DNA of 64,000 nucleotides from Pelotomaculum propionicicum (GCF_004369225.1 NZ_QFFZ01000006.1:1-64000), one strand, 5' to 3'. Shown: positions 1 to 9,057, counted from the first letter of the stretch. Notes: generated by a model from the sequence alone, not told the origin. Translations and numbers: made by a program.

Positions 1-135
1 ATTGCCCGGGCGATTATAACGAAGGTTGACTTAGGCCAGGGAATGCCAGGGGAACTAGTGGCGGTATATCCTGAGGTAGAAAGAGCAGGTATTTTGGCTG
101 AAGTATACCGGCTGAGGCCAGACTTGGGGATATGA
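1..135 (+). CDS. C-terminal end of an unidentified gene, cut by the window start
   Basis: An open frame runs from the first base to a TGA at 133-135 and gives the last 44 residues of a protein that begins outside the window. The fragment is mixed in composition and ends in RLRPDLGI; I recognise no motif in it. It is followed closely by a tiny membrane peptide, a holin-like gene and an endolysin, so it may be the last gene of a phage structural module. That role is inferred only from position. Confidence 0.5.
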   Translation: MARAIITKVDLGQGMPGELVAVYPEVERAGILAEVYRLRPDLGI

Positions 136-139
136 TAAT

Positions 140-217
140 ATGTGTGACTGGGTGTTATTCATGGCGGTAGTGTTGGTATCTTACTGGATTATCATGAAGT
201 ATTGGCCAGGATCATAG
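140..217 (+). CDS. possible 25-residue single-pass membrane peptide
   Basis: A short frame opens with ATG four bases after the stop of the preceding gene and encodes 25 residues, of which the middle (VLFMAVVLVSYWII) is strongly hydrophobic. Very short hydrophobic proteins are common just ahead of phage lysis genes, and this one sits 50 bases before the holin-like gene. No clear ribosome binding site precedes it, so it may not be translated by itself. Confidence 0.3.
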   Translation: MCDWVLFMAVVLVSYWIIMKYWPGS

Positions 218-270
218 CCGCCTGATCATTGGATGCACGTCCGTTAGGGAGCGGTAAAAAAGGTGAGATC

Positions 271-717
271 ATGACGACATCAAACAGTAGTTTATTATAT
301 GCTTGTATCGCGCTTATTTTCATCGTCGGCTTAATCGAAGGGCTTTTACGGGCGCTAGAAACTTGGATGAAAAAGATACCATGGATGCCAGACGTTATTG
401 AGAAACCTCTTGCTTACGTTGTTACTTTTATTGTTGGCTTTGTCATATGCTGGCGAGCCCACTTTAGTTTCTTTCCTCACCTTGACTGCATGTGGTTCGA
501 GCGCGACTGGGAGGGTTGGGCAGCCACAAGCGGACTTCTATGCGCCGGCACTGGGTATTTGCGAGAGAGACTTGATCTGGTTTCCCTGCTCCCATATACC
601 CTCGGTAATGCCTATAGCACATTCCGATCCGTTGCTTCAGCGGCGGCTACAGCAAAGACAACTACAGCGGATACATCAACAAGCAAAGATATTGCAAACG
701 AACCTTTAGATGAGTAA
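271..717 (+). CDS. holin-like membrane protein
   Basis: A protein of about 148 residues with at least two hydrophobic segments (about residues 7-25 and 41-59), a possible third further on, and a hydrophilic, Thr/Ala-rich tail. The frame is open back to 229, but the ATG at 271 is preferred because AGGTGAG lies just in front of it. It is followed 23 bases later by an amidase, the usual order of a holin-endolysin lysis cassette. In phages, holins form membrane lesions that let the endolysin reach the wall. The holin call rests on membrane topology and neighbour rather than on a recognised family. Confidence 0.55.
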   Translation: MTTSNSSLLYACIALIFIVGLIEGLLRALETWMKKIPWMPDVIEKPLAYVVTFIVGFVICWRAHFSFFPHLDCMWFERDWEGWAATSGLLCAGTGYLRERLDLVSLLPYTLGNAYSTFRSVASAAATAKTTTADTSTSKDIANEPLDE

Positions 718-740
718 TTAGTTTATAGGGAGGTCTTAAA

Positions 741-1484
741 ATGCGTATTTGTATTGACCCAGGTCACGGTGGGTATGATCCGGGTGCTGTAGGTCCCAGC
801 GGAGTCCTCGAAAAAGACGTAACCCTGGCAGTATCCCTGCTACTGGCGGATTTACTCCGGCAAGCAGGTATAGAGGTGACGCTTACAAGAGACAGCGACG
901 CAACGTCTTGGGATGAAGCTGGCGATCTTGGGACTCGTTGCAGCATTTCTGATCAATTTGGAGCTGATATATTCATCTCAATTCATGCCAATGCGGCGGC
1001 AAACCCAGCAGGACAGGGGATGGAGGTCTACACGACGCCGGGATATACAGATGCCGATGCTCTGGCTGAGTCGGTTATCAATTCAATGGAGGCAGCTTTC
1101 CCTGGTATGGTGTTTCGGGCGGATCCGATTGACGGTGATCAGGATAAGGAAGCTAATTACTACGTGCTTAAACGTACCAGTGCCCCTGCAATCCTGGTGG
1201 AACTGGCTTTTATCAGCAACCCGGATGAAGAGGCGTTGCTTAACTCACTCGCCTACCAGCAGCAGGCTGCCCTGGCCATAGCTCAGGGTGTCGGGAATCT
1301 GTATGGGTTTTCAGTAGGCCAGCCCGCACCGGACCCCAACGCTATAACAATAAAAGCAGGCGACCAGGCCTGCGCAGGCACACTGATCAACGGCACGGCA
1401 TTCGCGCCGGTGCGCAAGCTAGCTGAGCTGCTGGGACGGACGGTGCGGTGGAATGGAGAAACTCGGACGGTTATCATCGAATGA
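741..1484 (+). CDS. N-acetylmuramoyl-L-alanine amidase (endolysin-like) with C-terminal stalk domain
   Basis: A 247-residue Amidase_3-type zinc amidase that cleaves the bond between muramic acid and the stem peptide. The zinc site is visible: IDPGHGG at residues 5-11, SIHANA near residue 80, and the catalytic Glu in VELAFISN near residue 155. Residues about 200-247 (FAPVRKLAELLGRTVRW and onward) match the copper amine oxidase N-terminal-like stalk repeat common in Firmicute wall proteins. There is no signal peptide, as expected when export depends on a holin. GGGAGG precedes the ATG. It pairs with the holin-like gene upstream; a spore-cortex CwlD-type role is less likely because the signal sequence is absent. 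Confidence 0.85.
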   Translation: MRICIDPGHGGYDPGAVGPSGVLEKDVTLAVSLLLADLLRQAGIEVTLTRDSDATSWDEAGDLGTRCSISDQFGADIFISIHANAAANPAGQGMEVYTTPGYTDADALAESVINSMEAAFPGMVFRADPIDGDQDKEANYYVLKRTSAPAILVELAFISNPDEEALLNSLAYQQQAALAIAQGVGNLYGFSVGQPAPDPNAITIKAGDQACAGTLINGTAFAPVRKLAELLGRTVRWNGETRTVIIE

Positions 1485-1702
1485 TAGGGGTGATTGACCT
1501 AGGTTGACTATATTACGTAGACGGATGGAGGTGTTAACAATAGGATGCCAGGTGTCTGACGTCTTAGAATATATTCCCAAAAAGAAGAGAGTAATCAAAA
1601 GCAGATCTATAATCTTAATGAATTAATCTGTTAAAAAACAGGCGGCCTCACCGGCGCCTGTTCAGTATATTTATACAATTACTTGACGAAAACAGCTTTT
1701 AG

Positions 1703-1745
1703 AATTTCTCATTTTGCGTGAGACAATTTCTCATTTTGCGTGAGA
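1703..1745. repeat. two tandem 21-bp repeats resembling IS21-type ends
   Basis: Two identical 21-base units (1703-1723 and 1725-1745), each with CTCATTTTGCGTGAG as its core, are separated by one base. The core itself is a partial palindrome (CTCA...TGAG). Short repeated end motifs of this kind occur at the termini of IS21-family elements. No transposase lies in the window, so this would be a solo end. The family assignment is an inference. Confidence 0.4.
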
Positions 1746-1906
1746 AGCTACAAATATGCCGCCGCACGATACTCAGGAAATGCCGCGGGAGGAAATAGCG
1801 CGTAAGGTTTAATACACAGCATAAGTTGTAACCAGAGTCGTCCATGGTGTTGAAACCTGCTTGGCTCCTCTGCTCCGCGTCTAGTAACAAGTTGTAGACA
1901 GTCTAA

Positions 1907-1935
1907 GGCGGTAAAAAGCTATGCTTTTTACCGCC
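1907..1935 (-). terminator. hairpin downstream of the small lipoprotein gene
   Basis: A perfect 13-bp stem (GGCGGTAAAAAGC and its complement) with a 3-base loop, 26 bases beyond the stop of the minus-strand lipoprotein gene. The stem itself carries the T-run, so it can act as an intrinsic terminator for that gene. Confidence 0.6.
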
Positions 1936-1960
1936 GGTGTGATCAAGAATATTAGTATTT

Positions 1961-2233
1961 TTACTTTATATCAATAGCGGTGACTGAACCGTTCAGACTG
2001 GTTATCACCAGATATTCCCTGCCGGTTTGGGTGTCTTTGATCACCGTAAAACCACCGATATTTTTTGTTTCTCCCTCTTCCTGAATAATCTGAAACCTTT
2101 TGGCGCCATTCTCCGCGACACCAGGTTTATTTGGTTCCGGCGCCTGGTTTCCGGACTGCGCGGCACACCCCGCAGACAAAGTTAAAATCAATAAAATCAG
2201 AGCGATCAGCGCGAATCTTCTCACTATCTTCAC
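1961..2233 (-). CDS. small predicted lipoprotein, DUF6440-like
   Basis: A 90-residue protein with a basic start, a hydrophobic stretch and the lipobox LSAGC at about residues 19-23, so it should be lipidated and held at the outer face of the membrane. After an Asn/Pro/Glu-rich spacer, the last 45 residues (FTVIKDTQTGREYLV and onward) resemble the small DUF6440 fold. The function is unknown. It lies downstream of and in the same direction as the acyl-CoA ligase, but 73 bases separate them and nothing links the two functionally. Confidence 0.65.
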   Translation of the reverse strand: MKIVRRFALIALILLILTLSAGCAAQSGNQAPEPNKPGVAENGAKRFQIIQEEGETKNIGGFTVIKDTQTGREYLVITSLNGSVTAIDIK

Positions 2234-2306
2234 CTGTACCTTTAAATTTCACAGAAACCGTTTTCACCCGCGTTTTACTAAAAATTATCGGCCTTAAGCA
2301 GCCTCT

Positions 2307-3764
2307 CTAATCCAGCAGGCGCTTAAGAATCTTGCCGTTGGCTGCTCTGGGCAATTCATTCCTGAATTCGTATACTTCCGGTATCTTATACAAAGCCAGG
2401 CGATCTCTCAAAAAATGAAAAAGTTCCTGTTTATCAGCTGAGCAGCCCTCTTCAAGAATGATGTAGGCCTTAATATCCTGCCCCTTAACCGGGTGGGGGA
2501 TGCCAATCACAGCAGCTTCCTTCACTGCCGGGTGCTCTTCCAGGGTTTCTTCAATTTCCCTGGGATAAACATTGAACCCCGAGGTTATAATCAGCTCTTT
2601 CTTGCGGCCTACTATAAAAATGTAGCTGTCCTTATCTTTATAGGCCAGGTCGCCGGTGTAAAGCCAGTTGTCCCTGAGGGCCGACCTGGTTTCTTCCTCC
2701 CTGTTATAATACCCTTTCATAATGTTTGGTCCTCTGGTGATAAGCTCGCCTATTTCGCCGGCAGGCTGTTCGCTGCCTTCATCATTTACCACCTTGACCT
2801 CAACACCAGGCAGGGGCACTCCAACAGACTTGATTTTGCGGACCCCGTTTATTGGGTTTAAAGAAACCAGCGGTGAGGCCTCAGAGAGGCCGTATCCTTC
2901 AATAATGGGTGTATTAAATTTATTCTCAAATTCAATTAGGTTTTCAGCACTGATGGAGTCGCCGCCGGAGAAGGCATACCTGAGCCTGGGGAAAGAAACC
3001 TGGCTGCGCAGTTTTATGAGCACCGAAAACATGCTCGGTACACCGCAGAATACGGTTACCCCTTTCTCGAATAATACCTGCAGTATTTCTTTAGGCCTGA
3101 AATTATCCAGGATGGTGATGGTGCATCCCAGGTATAAAGGCAGCAGGACACTTGTCGCCCAGCCAAAACTGTGGAACATGGGCAGGAGGGCCAGGAAATT
3201 ATCCGCCGCCCCAAAGCCGGAAATTTCATCCATAGCAATGACATTGGCGATCAAGTTGTTATGAGTAAGCATAACTGCCTTGGGCTTGCCAGTGGTGCCG
3301 GTCGTGTACAGAAACGTACATACGTCGCTGCTGTCGACCTTGGGGAAATCCACCGGCTGGGCCGCGCTTATTGCCTCCCGGCACGCTTCGTCTAGAGTGA
3401 CCGTGGTAAAAGTTTGCTCCGGCAGCTGGCTAAAAGCGCGTCCAATCAATTTATTGGACAGGAGAAAGCTGGAGCCGGAGTCATGGATCATAAAAGCCAG
3501 TTCCCTTGGTGTTTGCAGAAGATTTAAAGGTACTGCAATACCACCGGCGCGTAAAATGCCAAGATAAGAATAGATAAACTCAGGGCAGTTGGAAAGAGCG
3601 ATAGCTGCCCGTTCTCCGGCCTTCAGCCCTAGTTGTGAAAGATACCTGGCATAACCTTCAACATTTCGCTCCAGCTCGGCATAAGTAACTTCCTGCTCCT
3701 GAAATTTTAAGGCAATACCATCCAAGCACTGGTTGTTATTAAGGTGTATCTCAAAAAGATTCAA
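2307..3764 (-). CDS. acyl-CoA synthetase (AMP-forming, fatty-acid-CoA ligase type)
   Basis: A 485-residue ANL-superfamily ligase that activates a carboxylic acid as an acyl-AMP and transfers it to CoA. The core motifs are in order: the P-loop TTGTTGKPKAV near residue 155, GYGLSEASP near 290, YTGDLAYKD near 370, the hinge GRKKELI near 388, and the C-terminal lysine region NGKILKRLL at the end. At 485 residues it is on the short side, typical of medium/long-chain ligases rather than acetyl-CoA synthetase (about 650). GGAGG precedes the start. Propionate activation cannot be excluded, but nothing specific supports it. Confidence 0.85.
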   Translation of the reverse strand: MNLFEIHLNNNQCLDGIALKFQEQEVTYAELERNVEGYARYLSQLGLKAGERAAIALSNCPEFIYSYLGILRAGGIAVPLNLLQTPRELAFMIHDSGSSFLLSNKLIGRAFSQLPEQTFTTVTLDEACREAISAAQPVDFPKVDSSDVCTFLYTTGTTGKPKAVMLTHNNLIANVIAMDEISGFGAADNFLALLPMFHSFGWATSVLLPLYLGCTITILDNFRPKEILQVLFEKGVTVFCGVPSMFSVLIKLRSQVSFPRLRYAFSGGDSISAENLIEFENKFNTPIIEGYGLSEASPLVSLNPINGVRKIKSVGVPLPGVEVKVVNDEGSEQPAGEIGELITRGPNIMKGYYNREEETRSALRDNWLYTGDLAYKDKDSYIFIVGRKKELIITSGFNVYPREIEETLEEHPAVKEAAVIGIPHPVKGQDIKAYIILEEGCSADKQELFHFLRDRLALYKIPEVYEFRNELPRAANGKILKRLLD

Positions 3765-3942
3765 TCTGGCAGACCTCCTTTCTGGTTCTTTTGGTCATTA
3801 TTTTCGACGCGGGCATGCCTCAATCCTTCGCTGACAGGTCAAATGATCAGTGCTTTAAAAGGGTTTTTATAGATATTTGACCAGATGTCCCCGCTAAAGA
3901 TATAATGAAAATGTTAATCAAAAGTCACGCGGGGGTCTTTGC

Positions 3943-4866
3943 TTGGAACCAGTTGTTACCGCAAAAAACCTGGTAAAAAAATATAACGGCAAGGCAGTAG
4001 TAAAAGGGATAAATTTTAGTGTCAAGGAGAGAGAATGCTTTGGGATTTTGGGGCCAAACGGCGCCGGGAAATCTTCAATAGCCAAAATGATTTATTGCTT
4101 TTCTCCCGTCACCCAGGGAGACCTGTATGTTTTAGGTATGGACGTCAGGGAAAAACAAAGGAGTATTAAAGAAGGATTGGGTGTGGTCCCCCAGGAGAAC
4201 AACCTTGACACCGAACTGACCGTAATTGAAAACCTGCTTGTGTACGGCAGTTTTTTTAAGATCCCGGCACGGACGGTGCGGGAAAAATCCGAAGAAATGT
4301 TGGAGTTTTTTGAGCTGCTGGAATATAAAAATGAAAAGGTAGATAAGCTTTCGGGAGGCATGAAAAGAAGGCTGACCATAGCCAGGGCGCTGATTAATTC
4401 CCCGCAAATAATGATCCTGGACGAGCCGACCACCGGCCTTGACCCGCAGGCCAGGCACCTGGTCTGGCAGAGATTAAGGCGGCTGAAAGAGCAGGGAGTC
4501 ACCCTGCTTTTAACCACCCACTACATGGATGAAGCCGAACACCTTTGCGACCGCCTGGTGGTAATTGATGAGGGAGTGATTTTAGAGGAAGGGCGGCCTC
4601 AAGAGCTTGTACACAAACACATCGGAAATGATGTGTTGGAAATAGGGCGAGGCGCGGAAATAGCGGGTGAAATTCTTAAAGTTGGGCAGCATGAAATCAA
4701 AGGATATAAAATAATAGGTGATATGCTTTTTGTTTACCCCGCAGACAGTCAGACTCTTATTGACAAACTACGGCCGTTTTCAGATGGCTTTTCTCATCAA
4801 ATGCTGCGTCACGCCAACCTGGAAGATGTGTTTTTGAAGCTTACCGGAAAGGGGCTGGCGGAATAA
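3943..4866 (+). CDS. ABC transporter ATP-binding protein, NodI/DRA type
   Basis: A 307-residue ATPase of an ABC-2 type exporter. Walker A is GPNGAGKSS near residue 38, the signature LSGGMKRR near 138, and Walker B MILDEPTTGLDP near 158, followed by the H-loop TTHYMDEAEHL. About 80 extra C-terminal residues after the ATPase core are typical of NodI/daunorubicin-resistance ATPases. The start is TTG. The permease gene begins two bases after its stop, so the pair should form one exporter. The substrate is unknown. Confidence 0.85.
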   Translation: MEPVVTAKNLVKKYNGKAVVKGINFSVKERECFGILGPNGAGKSSIAKMIYCFSPVTQGDLYVLGMDVREKQRSIKEGLGVVPQENNLDTELTVIENLLVYGSFFKIPARTVREKSEEMLEFFELLEYKNEKVDKLSGGMKRRLTIARALINSPQIMILDEPTTGLDPQARHLVWQRLRRLKEQGVTLLLTTHYMDEAEHLCDRLVVIDEGVILEEGRPQELVHKHIGNDVLEIGRGAEIAGEILKVGQHEIKGYKIIGDMLFVYPADSQTLIDKLRPFSDGFSHQMLRHANLEDVFLKLTGKGLAE

Positions 4867-4868
4867 AC

Positions 4869-5639
4869 GTGTACAGGCCCGATTTATCACCCCTGGTCTG
4901 GCAGGTTTTCAGGAGAAACCTGCTGGTATACAGCAGGACATGGAAGGTAAGCCTGTCGTTTAATTTCTTTGAACCTCTTTTTTACCTGGCAGCCTTCGGG
5001 TTTGGCCTGGGCTCCTACGTGCAGCCCATGGAAGGGGTTTCTTACGTAAAATACCTGGCGCCCGGGCTTATCGCATCTTCTGCCATGTTTGCAACTGCTT
5101 ACGAGTGCACTTACAGTATTTATATCAAAATGGAATTTCAGAAAGCTTACCAGGCCATTGTGGCCACTCCCGCCGGAGTGGATGACGTGGTTATGGGAGA
5201 TATGCTCTTTGGCGCTTTCAAATCAGTCCTGTATGGCTCTGTCATTCTACTGGTTATAGCTGCCATAGGGTTGGTTTCTTCACCCTGGGCTCTTATGGTC
5301 CCACTGGTCCTGGCCCTGTCGGGCCTCCTATTTGCGGCGGTTTCCGCCACCTGGACTGGTTTGGTTCCCAACATAGACAGCTTCAACTATTTTTTTTCAT
5401 TAATAATGACACCCCTTTTTCTCTTGTCAGGTGTTTTTTTTCCATTGACCGGTATGCCTGCGATAGTTCAAAAGATCGCCTGGCTCAGCCCGCTTTATCA
5501 TATGGTTAACCTCACACGCGGCCTTGTCACCGGTACGGTGGACATCTATTTAATCGAAGACCTGGTATGGATTTTAGTGGCCGCAGTCGTACTCATACCG
5601 CTGCCGGTATTTTTGCTGCGCCGCCTGATTATAAAATAA
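4869..5639 (+). CDS. ABC-2 type permease, NodJ-like
   Basis: A 256-residue integral membrane protein with about six hydrophobic segments, starting with GTG right after the ATPase gene. The segment LFLLSGVFFPLTGMP near residue 185 is the recognisable ABC-2 family signature, placed before the last membrane spans. It should dimerise in the membrane and be driven by the preceding ATPase. NodJ exports lipo-oligosaccharides in rhizobia, but in Firmicutes related pairs export other compounds; no substrate can be read from the sequence. Confidence 0.85.
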   Translation: MYRPDLSPLVWQVFRRNLLVYSRTWKVSLSFNFFEPLFYLAAFGFGLGSYVQPMEGVSYVKYLAPGLIASSAMFATAYECTYSIYIKMEFQKAYQAIVATPAGVDDVVMGDMLFGAFKSVLYGSVILLVIAAIGLVSSPWALMVPLVLALSGLLFAAVSATWTGLVPNIDSFNYFFSLIMTPLFLLSGVFFPLTGMPAIVQKIAWLSPLYHMVNLTRGLVTGTVDIYLIEDLVWILVAAVVLIPLPVFLLRRLIIK

Positions 5640-5651
5640 AACTAACCGGAG

Positions 5652-6245
5652 GTGTTTAGCCTGGACAGGATAAAATCCGCCTATGAAATGGCCATGGAAC
5701 GTTTTAAGCAAAGGAAAGAAGTGCCGCAATCTGAAATTGAAAGGATGGAGCTAATTCCTCAGGGGCAAGCCCTGGCAGCAAAATTTTTAAGAGAAAAAGA
5801 ATTTGATATTTTATCTGAAGTGGAAAAACAGGCCGGGGACTTGAGGAAATACATCATTGAAGGAGTACAGGAAACCTTTCTAAACAATCTCCAAATGCCG
5901 GGAGACAAGGATACCATGGAGGCAAATAAAAAGGCTATGGAAGGCCTGCTGCTCATTAAAAAGAATAAAAATGCCTTGAAAGAGACCTTTGGCCAGCTTG
6001 AACACTTGTTTCAGTACTATGAAAGGACCATGGAACAAGCCTTTGGCCAATTCAAAGAAAGGTATGCGGCCAAAATGAGCGCCTCCTTAAAAAAACTGGA
6101 ACAAAGGACCGGCCAAAAAATAAAGGCAGACCCGGAAAAGCAGCCTGGTTTCAGGGAGGAGTGGATGAGAGCTGTCAGCGGCATTAACAATCAGTATGAG
6201 CAGCTGCTGCGCGAACAAAAAGAAAAAATCAGGGCTTTGCCTTAA
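5652..6245 (+). CDS. hypothetical helical protein in the ABC exporter operon
   Basis: A protein of about 195 residues, rich in Lys, Glu and Gln with no hydrophobic segment, so cytoplasmic and probably mostly helical (coiled-coil-like in the second half). I do not recognise the family. The start is uncertain: the GTG at 5652 overlaps the last base of the GGAGG that should serve as its binding site, while a CTG at 5661 is well spaced from it and gives LDRIKSAYE at the N-terminus; CTG would be a rare start codon. It follows the permease by 12 bases and is probably co-transcribed. Confidence 0.6.
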   Translation: MFSLDRIKSAYEMAMERFKQRKEVPQSEIERMELIPQGQALAAKFLREKEFDILSEVEKQAGDLRKYIIEGVQETFLNNLQMPGDKDTMEANKKAMEGLLLIKKNKNALKETFGQLEHLFQYYERTMEQAFGQFKERYAAKMSASLKKLEQRTGQKIKADPEKQPGFREEWMRAVSGINNQYEQLLREQKEKIRALP

Positions 6246-6268
6246 AAAATCAAAAAATAAAACAACAA

Positions 6269-6470
6269 GACAGGATTTACAGGATTTTATGGGATTAACA
6301 GGGATTATAAATAAATCACTTTTTTATAAAATCATATCTGTAAAAGTTTTTGCAGGACACCGTAAGGGTTCTTAATAGATTGAAGAATAAACATAATAAT
6401 TAAAAATCCCTTATATATTTTAAAAATCCTGTAAATCATTATTTTTAATCCTGTTAATCCTGTCAATTTG
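6269..6470. repeat. 200-bp non-coding element bounded by AGGATT-type inverted repeats
   Basis: The left arm (about 6269-6306) contains ACAGGATT units and the right arm (6424-6470) contains the complementary AATCCTGT units, so the whole piece is an imperfect long inverted repeat with an AT-rich centre. It fills the gap between two converging genes. Repeats of this shape are scattered in many bacterial genomes. It could form a long hairpin that ends transcription from both sides. Confidence 0.5.
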
Positions 6471-6483
6471 TTTCATTTTAAAA

Positions 6484-7764
6484 CTATTTATCTCCGGGTT
6501 TTTTAGCGGGCACAGGCCTGAAAATAAAAGTACCCGGATTTTTTTTGGCGCTGCCGCGCATCCCGGCCAGCAAATAAAATACTGCCGCCCCGGCTAAGGC
6601 CAGCCCGGCGGAACTCCAGAACATGAGGCCGGTATCCCTGGCCAGCAAATAGCCATACAGGGGAGGCCCGAAGGCAACACCAAAAAACCTGACACTCCCG
6701 TATAGGGAAGTAACCAGGCCGCGTTCTTCTATCGTAGCCGCGCTGGTGATCAGCGTATTCAAACAGGGGAGTACCAGTCCCGTCCCGATGCCAATGATGG
6801 AAACCGCGGCAAAGTAGATGACCACTCCTTTTGACAGCGGTAAAAAAGCCAGCGCCGCCGCCATAATAACAAGACCGGTTATTACCAGTACCTGCATGAT
6901 CTTCTTTTCCTTTTTAATGACAAACCCGGTAATAAAGGAAGTGGCGCTCATAAATAAAACAGGTATGGCTAAAACCAGGCCCTTAGGCACACCATCCAGC
7001 CCATACTGCTGTTCGAGATATTCTGAGAGATAAAACAGCACGCCGAAAAGGACCATCAGTGCAATAGCGCCGGAAAAGTAAGAAGAGAGGAGCAGCCCTT
7101 TTTTTTCTTTAAATACTTTGGCAAATGATTTTAAATACTGAGATAATTTTTGGCTGGCTTGTTTAGGTGGTTCTTTAACTAGAAACCACATGCCCAAGAC
7201 CACTGGGATCACTATAAAAGGGAAAAAAATAAAGACAGCGTACCAGGTGATCAGACCTATAGCTGAGCCCAGGATTGGACTGACTACCTTGCCCAGGCCA
7301 TTGGAGGCTTCAATAGAACCGAGCGAGCGGCTGCGGTCCTCCCCCTTAAACAGGTCGCCGCACAAAGCCATGGCAATAGGCGCTGTTCCCGCCGCACCAA
7401 TTCCCTGCAGCACCCTGCCGGCCAGGATCAGGAAAAATGCATTCTGTTTAAAAAAAACAGACGCTATGGCGGCAATAACGCCGCCCAAGCCGTAAATAAT
7501 CAGCGCGGGTATAATCACCGGTTTTCTGCCGAAGCGGTCAGACAAAAACCCCGCCACCGGGATAATCAACCCCGCCGGCAGTGAAAACAAAGTTATAATC
7601 AAACTAACCTGCACGGTACTCAGGCTGAGCGATGTTTTAATATCCTGCAGAACGGGTATCAGCATGGAGTTGCCCAGGACCATGATAAAGGGTACACCAG
7701 CCAAAGCGGCCACAGAAAGCCAGAAGCTGCCCTGGGATTTTTGTATGCCAGTGTTTTCTGCCAA
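6484..7764 (-). CDS. MFS transporter, drug:H+ antiporter (DHA1) type
   Basis: A 426-residue major facilitator with 12 expected membrane helices. Motif A is visible after helix 2 as GFLSDRFGRKP near residue 68, and the antiporter-type region GRVLQGIGAAGTAPIA follows near 118. The arrangement resembles Bcr/CflA and bacillibactin-export transporters, which expel drugs or small metabolites with proton exchange. GGAGG precedes the ATG. It stands alone, divergent from the fructose bisphosphatase gene. Confidence 0.8.
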   Translation of the reverse strand: MAENTGIQKSQGSFWLSVAALAGVPFIMVLGNSMLIPVLQDIKTSLSLSTVQVSLIITLFSLPAGLIIPVAGFLSDRFGRKPVIIPALIIYGLGGVIAAIASVFFKQNAFFLILAGRVLQGIGAAGTAPIAMALCGDLFKGEDRSRSLGSIEASNGLGKVVSPILGSAIGLITWYAVFIFFPFIVIPVVLGMWFLVKEPPKQASQKLSQYLKSFAKVFKEKKGLLLSSYFSGAIALMVLFGVLFYLSEYLEQQYGLDGVPKGLVLAIPVLFMSATSFITGFVIKKEKKIMQVLVITGLVIMAAALAFLPLSKGVVIYFAAVSIIGIGTGLVLPCLNTLITSAATIEERGLVTSLYGSVRFFGVAFGPPLYGYLLARDTGLMFWSSAGLALAGAAVFYLLAGMRGSAKKNPGTFIFRPVPAKKPGDK

Positions 7765-7976
7765 GAATTGCCCTCCTGTGATTTTTTATTTAAATTACCC
7801 CTCTTCTTCATAAAATAAACGCGGGCAAATACGTTTAATAAAGTATCCTTTTCAGGAAACACCCCCCTAATACCATGTACTGGTCAATTAATTGATAAAG
7901 GTATATATTAATAATAAAAGCTGCTTTTTCGATCCCTAACTGTTTCGCCTCAATTAATTGCAGGGAGAGTTTGTAT

Positions 7977-8951
7977 ATGGACAGAGAACTGGCTATGGAA
8001 CTGGTAAGGGTGACCGAGGTTGCTGCACTGGCTTCAGCACAGTGGATGGGACGCGGCCGCAAAAACGAAGCTGATGAAGCAGCTACCAACGCTATGCGCA
8101 GGATGTTTGATTCAGTTACCATAAATGGCACGGTAGTAATCGGAGAAGGGGAAATGGATGAGGCGCCCATGCTGTACATAGGCGAAAAAGTGGGCAGCGC
8201 TGCATCACCTGAAGTAGATGTGGCTGTGGACCCGCTGGAGGGGACCAATATACTCGCCAAGGGCCTTCCTAATGCCATGTCGGTGATAGCGATTGCTGAC
8301 AGGGGCAACCTGCTGCATGCCCCGGATATGTACATGGAGAAACTGGCGGTGGGTCCCAGGGCGGCCGGCCTGGTGCATCTGGACGCGCCAATAGAAGAGA
8401 CCCTTGAAATAGTAGCTAAAGCTAATAATAAAAGGGTAAAAGAATGTGTTGTGATGATTTTGGAACGCCCCCGTCACGCCAAACTAATAGAAGCAGTCCG
8501 CCAAACAGGGGCAAGGGTAAGGTTGATTGGTGACGGTGATGTCAGCTCAGCCATTTCCACAGCCTTTGACGACACCGGGATTGACATTTGCGCGGGCATT
8601 GGGGGCGCCCCTGAAGGTGTTATTGCTGCCGCCGCGCTTAAATGTTTGGGCGGTGAAATGCAGGCCCGCCTGGTGCCGGAAGACGAAGATGAGTACAACA
8701 GGTGCGTGCAGATGGGTTTATCAGACCCGCGGCGCATCCTGAAAATGGACGACCTGGTCAGCGGCGACGACGCCATATTTGCCGCCACAGGTGTGACAGA
8801 CGGTGAGCTTTTGAGGGGAGTCCGCTTTTACGGCGGTGAAAGAGCTGAAACCCACTCGGTGGTCATGAGGGCAAAAACCGGTACAGTCCGTTTCGTGCGG
8901 GCTATACATATGATTGCCAAAAAAACATACCCCATACTGAACGATTTTTAA
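7977..8951 (+). CDS. glpX: fructose-1,6-bisphosphatase class II
   Basis: A 324-residue GlpX-type phosphatase, the gluconeogenic enzyme that turns fructose 1,6-bisphosphate into fructose 6-phosphate. The metal site is clear: [10 protein letters not shown] near residue 55 and [11 protein letters not shown] near 82. The C-terminal part has the conserved [12 protein letters not shown] near 280. The frame opens with a TTG at 7971, but the ATG at 7977 is well spaced from GGGAGAG and is preferred. A syntroph that builds sugars from acetyl-CoA and pyruvate needs this step. A terminator follows the gene. Confidence 0.92.
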   Translation: MDRELAMELVRVTEVAALASAQWMGRGRKNEADEAATNAMRRMFDSVTINGTVVIGEGEMDEAPMLYIGEKVGSAASPEVDVAVDPLEGTNILAKGLPNAMSVIAIADRGNLLHAPDMYMEKLAVGPRAAGLVHLDAPIEETLEIVAKANNKRVKECVVMILERPRHAKLIEAVRQTGARVRLIGDGDVSSAISTAFDDTGIDICAGIGGAPEGVIAAAALKCLGGEMQARLVPEDEDEYNRCVQMGLSDPRRILKMDDLVSGDDAIFAATGVTDGELLRGVRFYGGERAETHSVVMRAKTGTVRFVRAIHMIAKKTYPILNDF

Positions 8952-8972
8952 CTAGGTCGGAACTCCGTTGCG

Positions 8973-8999
8973 AGCGGCAGGAGATCTATGTCTGCCGCT
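8973..8999 (+). terminator. terminator of glpX
   Basis: An 8-bp stem (AGCGGCAG with CTGCCGCT) starting 22 bases after the glpX stop, followed by TCTATTTTATT. The T-rich tail makes it a plausible intrinsic terminator. Confidence 0.65.
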
Positions 9000-9057
9000 T
9001 CTATTTTATTAAAGTGGGGAAACTAGAGTTACCTGTTTTTGGCCGGAGGGAAGGATT

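Larger units (their letters stand above)
1485..1960. other. gene-poor stretch after the lysis cassette
   Basis: No convincing gene. It holds a short plus-strand frame (ATG 1525 to 1626, 33 codons) with no well-placed ribosome binding site, a GC-rich hairpin at 1637-1662 flanked by an A-run (a terminator if read on the minus strand), a 22-bp-period tandem repeat at 1703-1745, and a 13-bp-stem hairpin at 1907-1935. This is probably the boundary of a phage or insertion-sequence remnant. Confidence 0.5.

Noticed and set aside
1699-1890. Minus-strand open frame across the tandem repeats
   Set aside because: No binding site, no recognisable family, and its end consists of the repeat units themselves.
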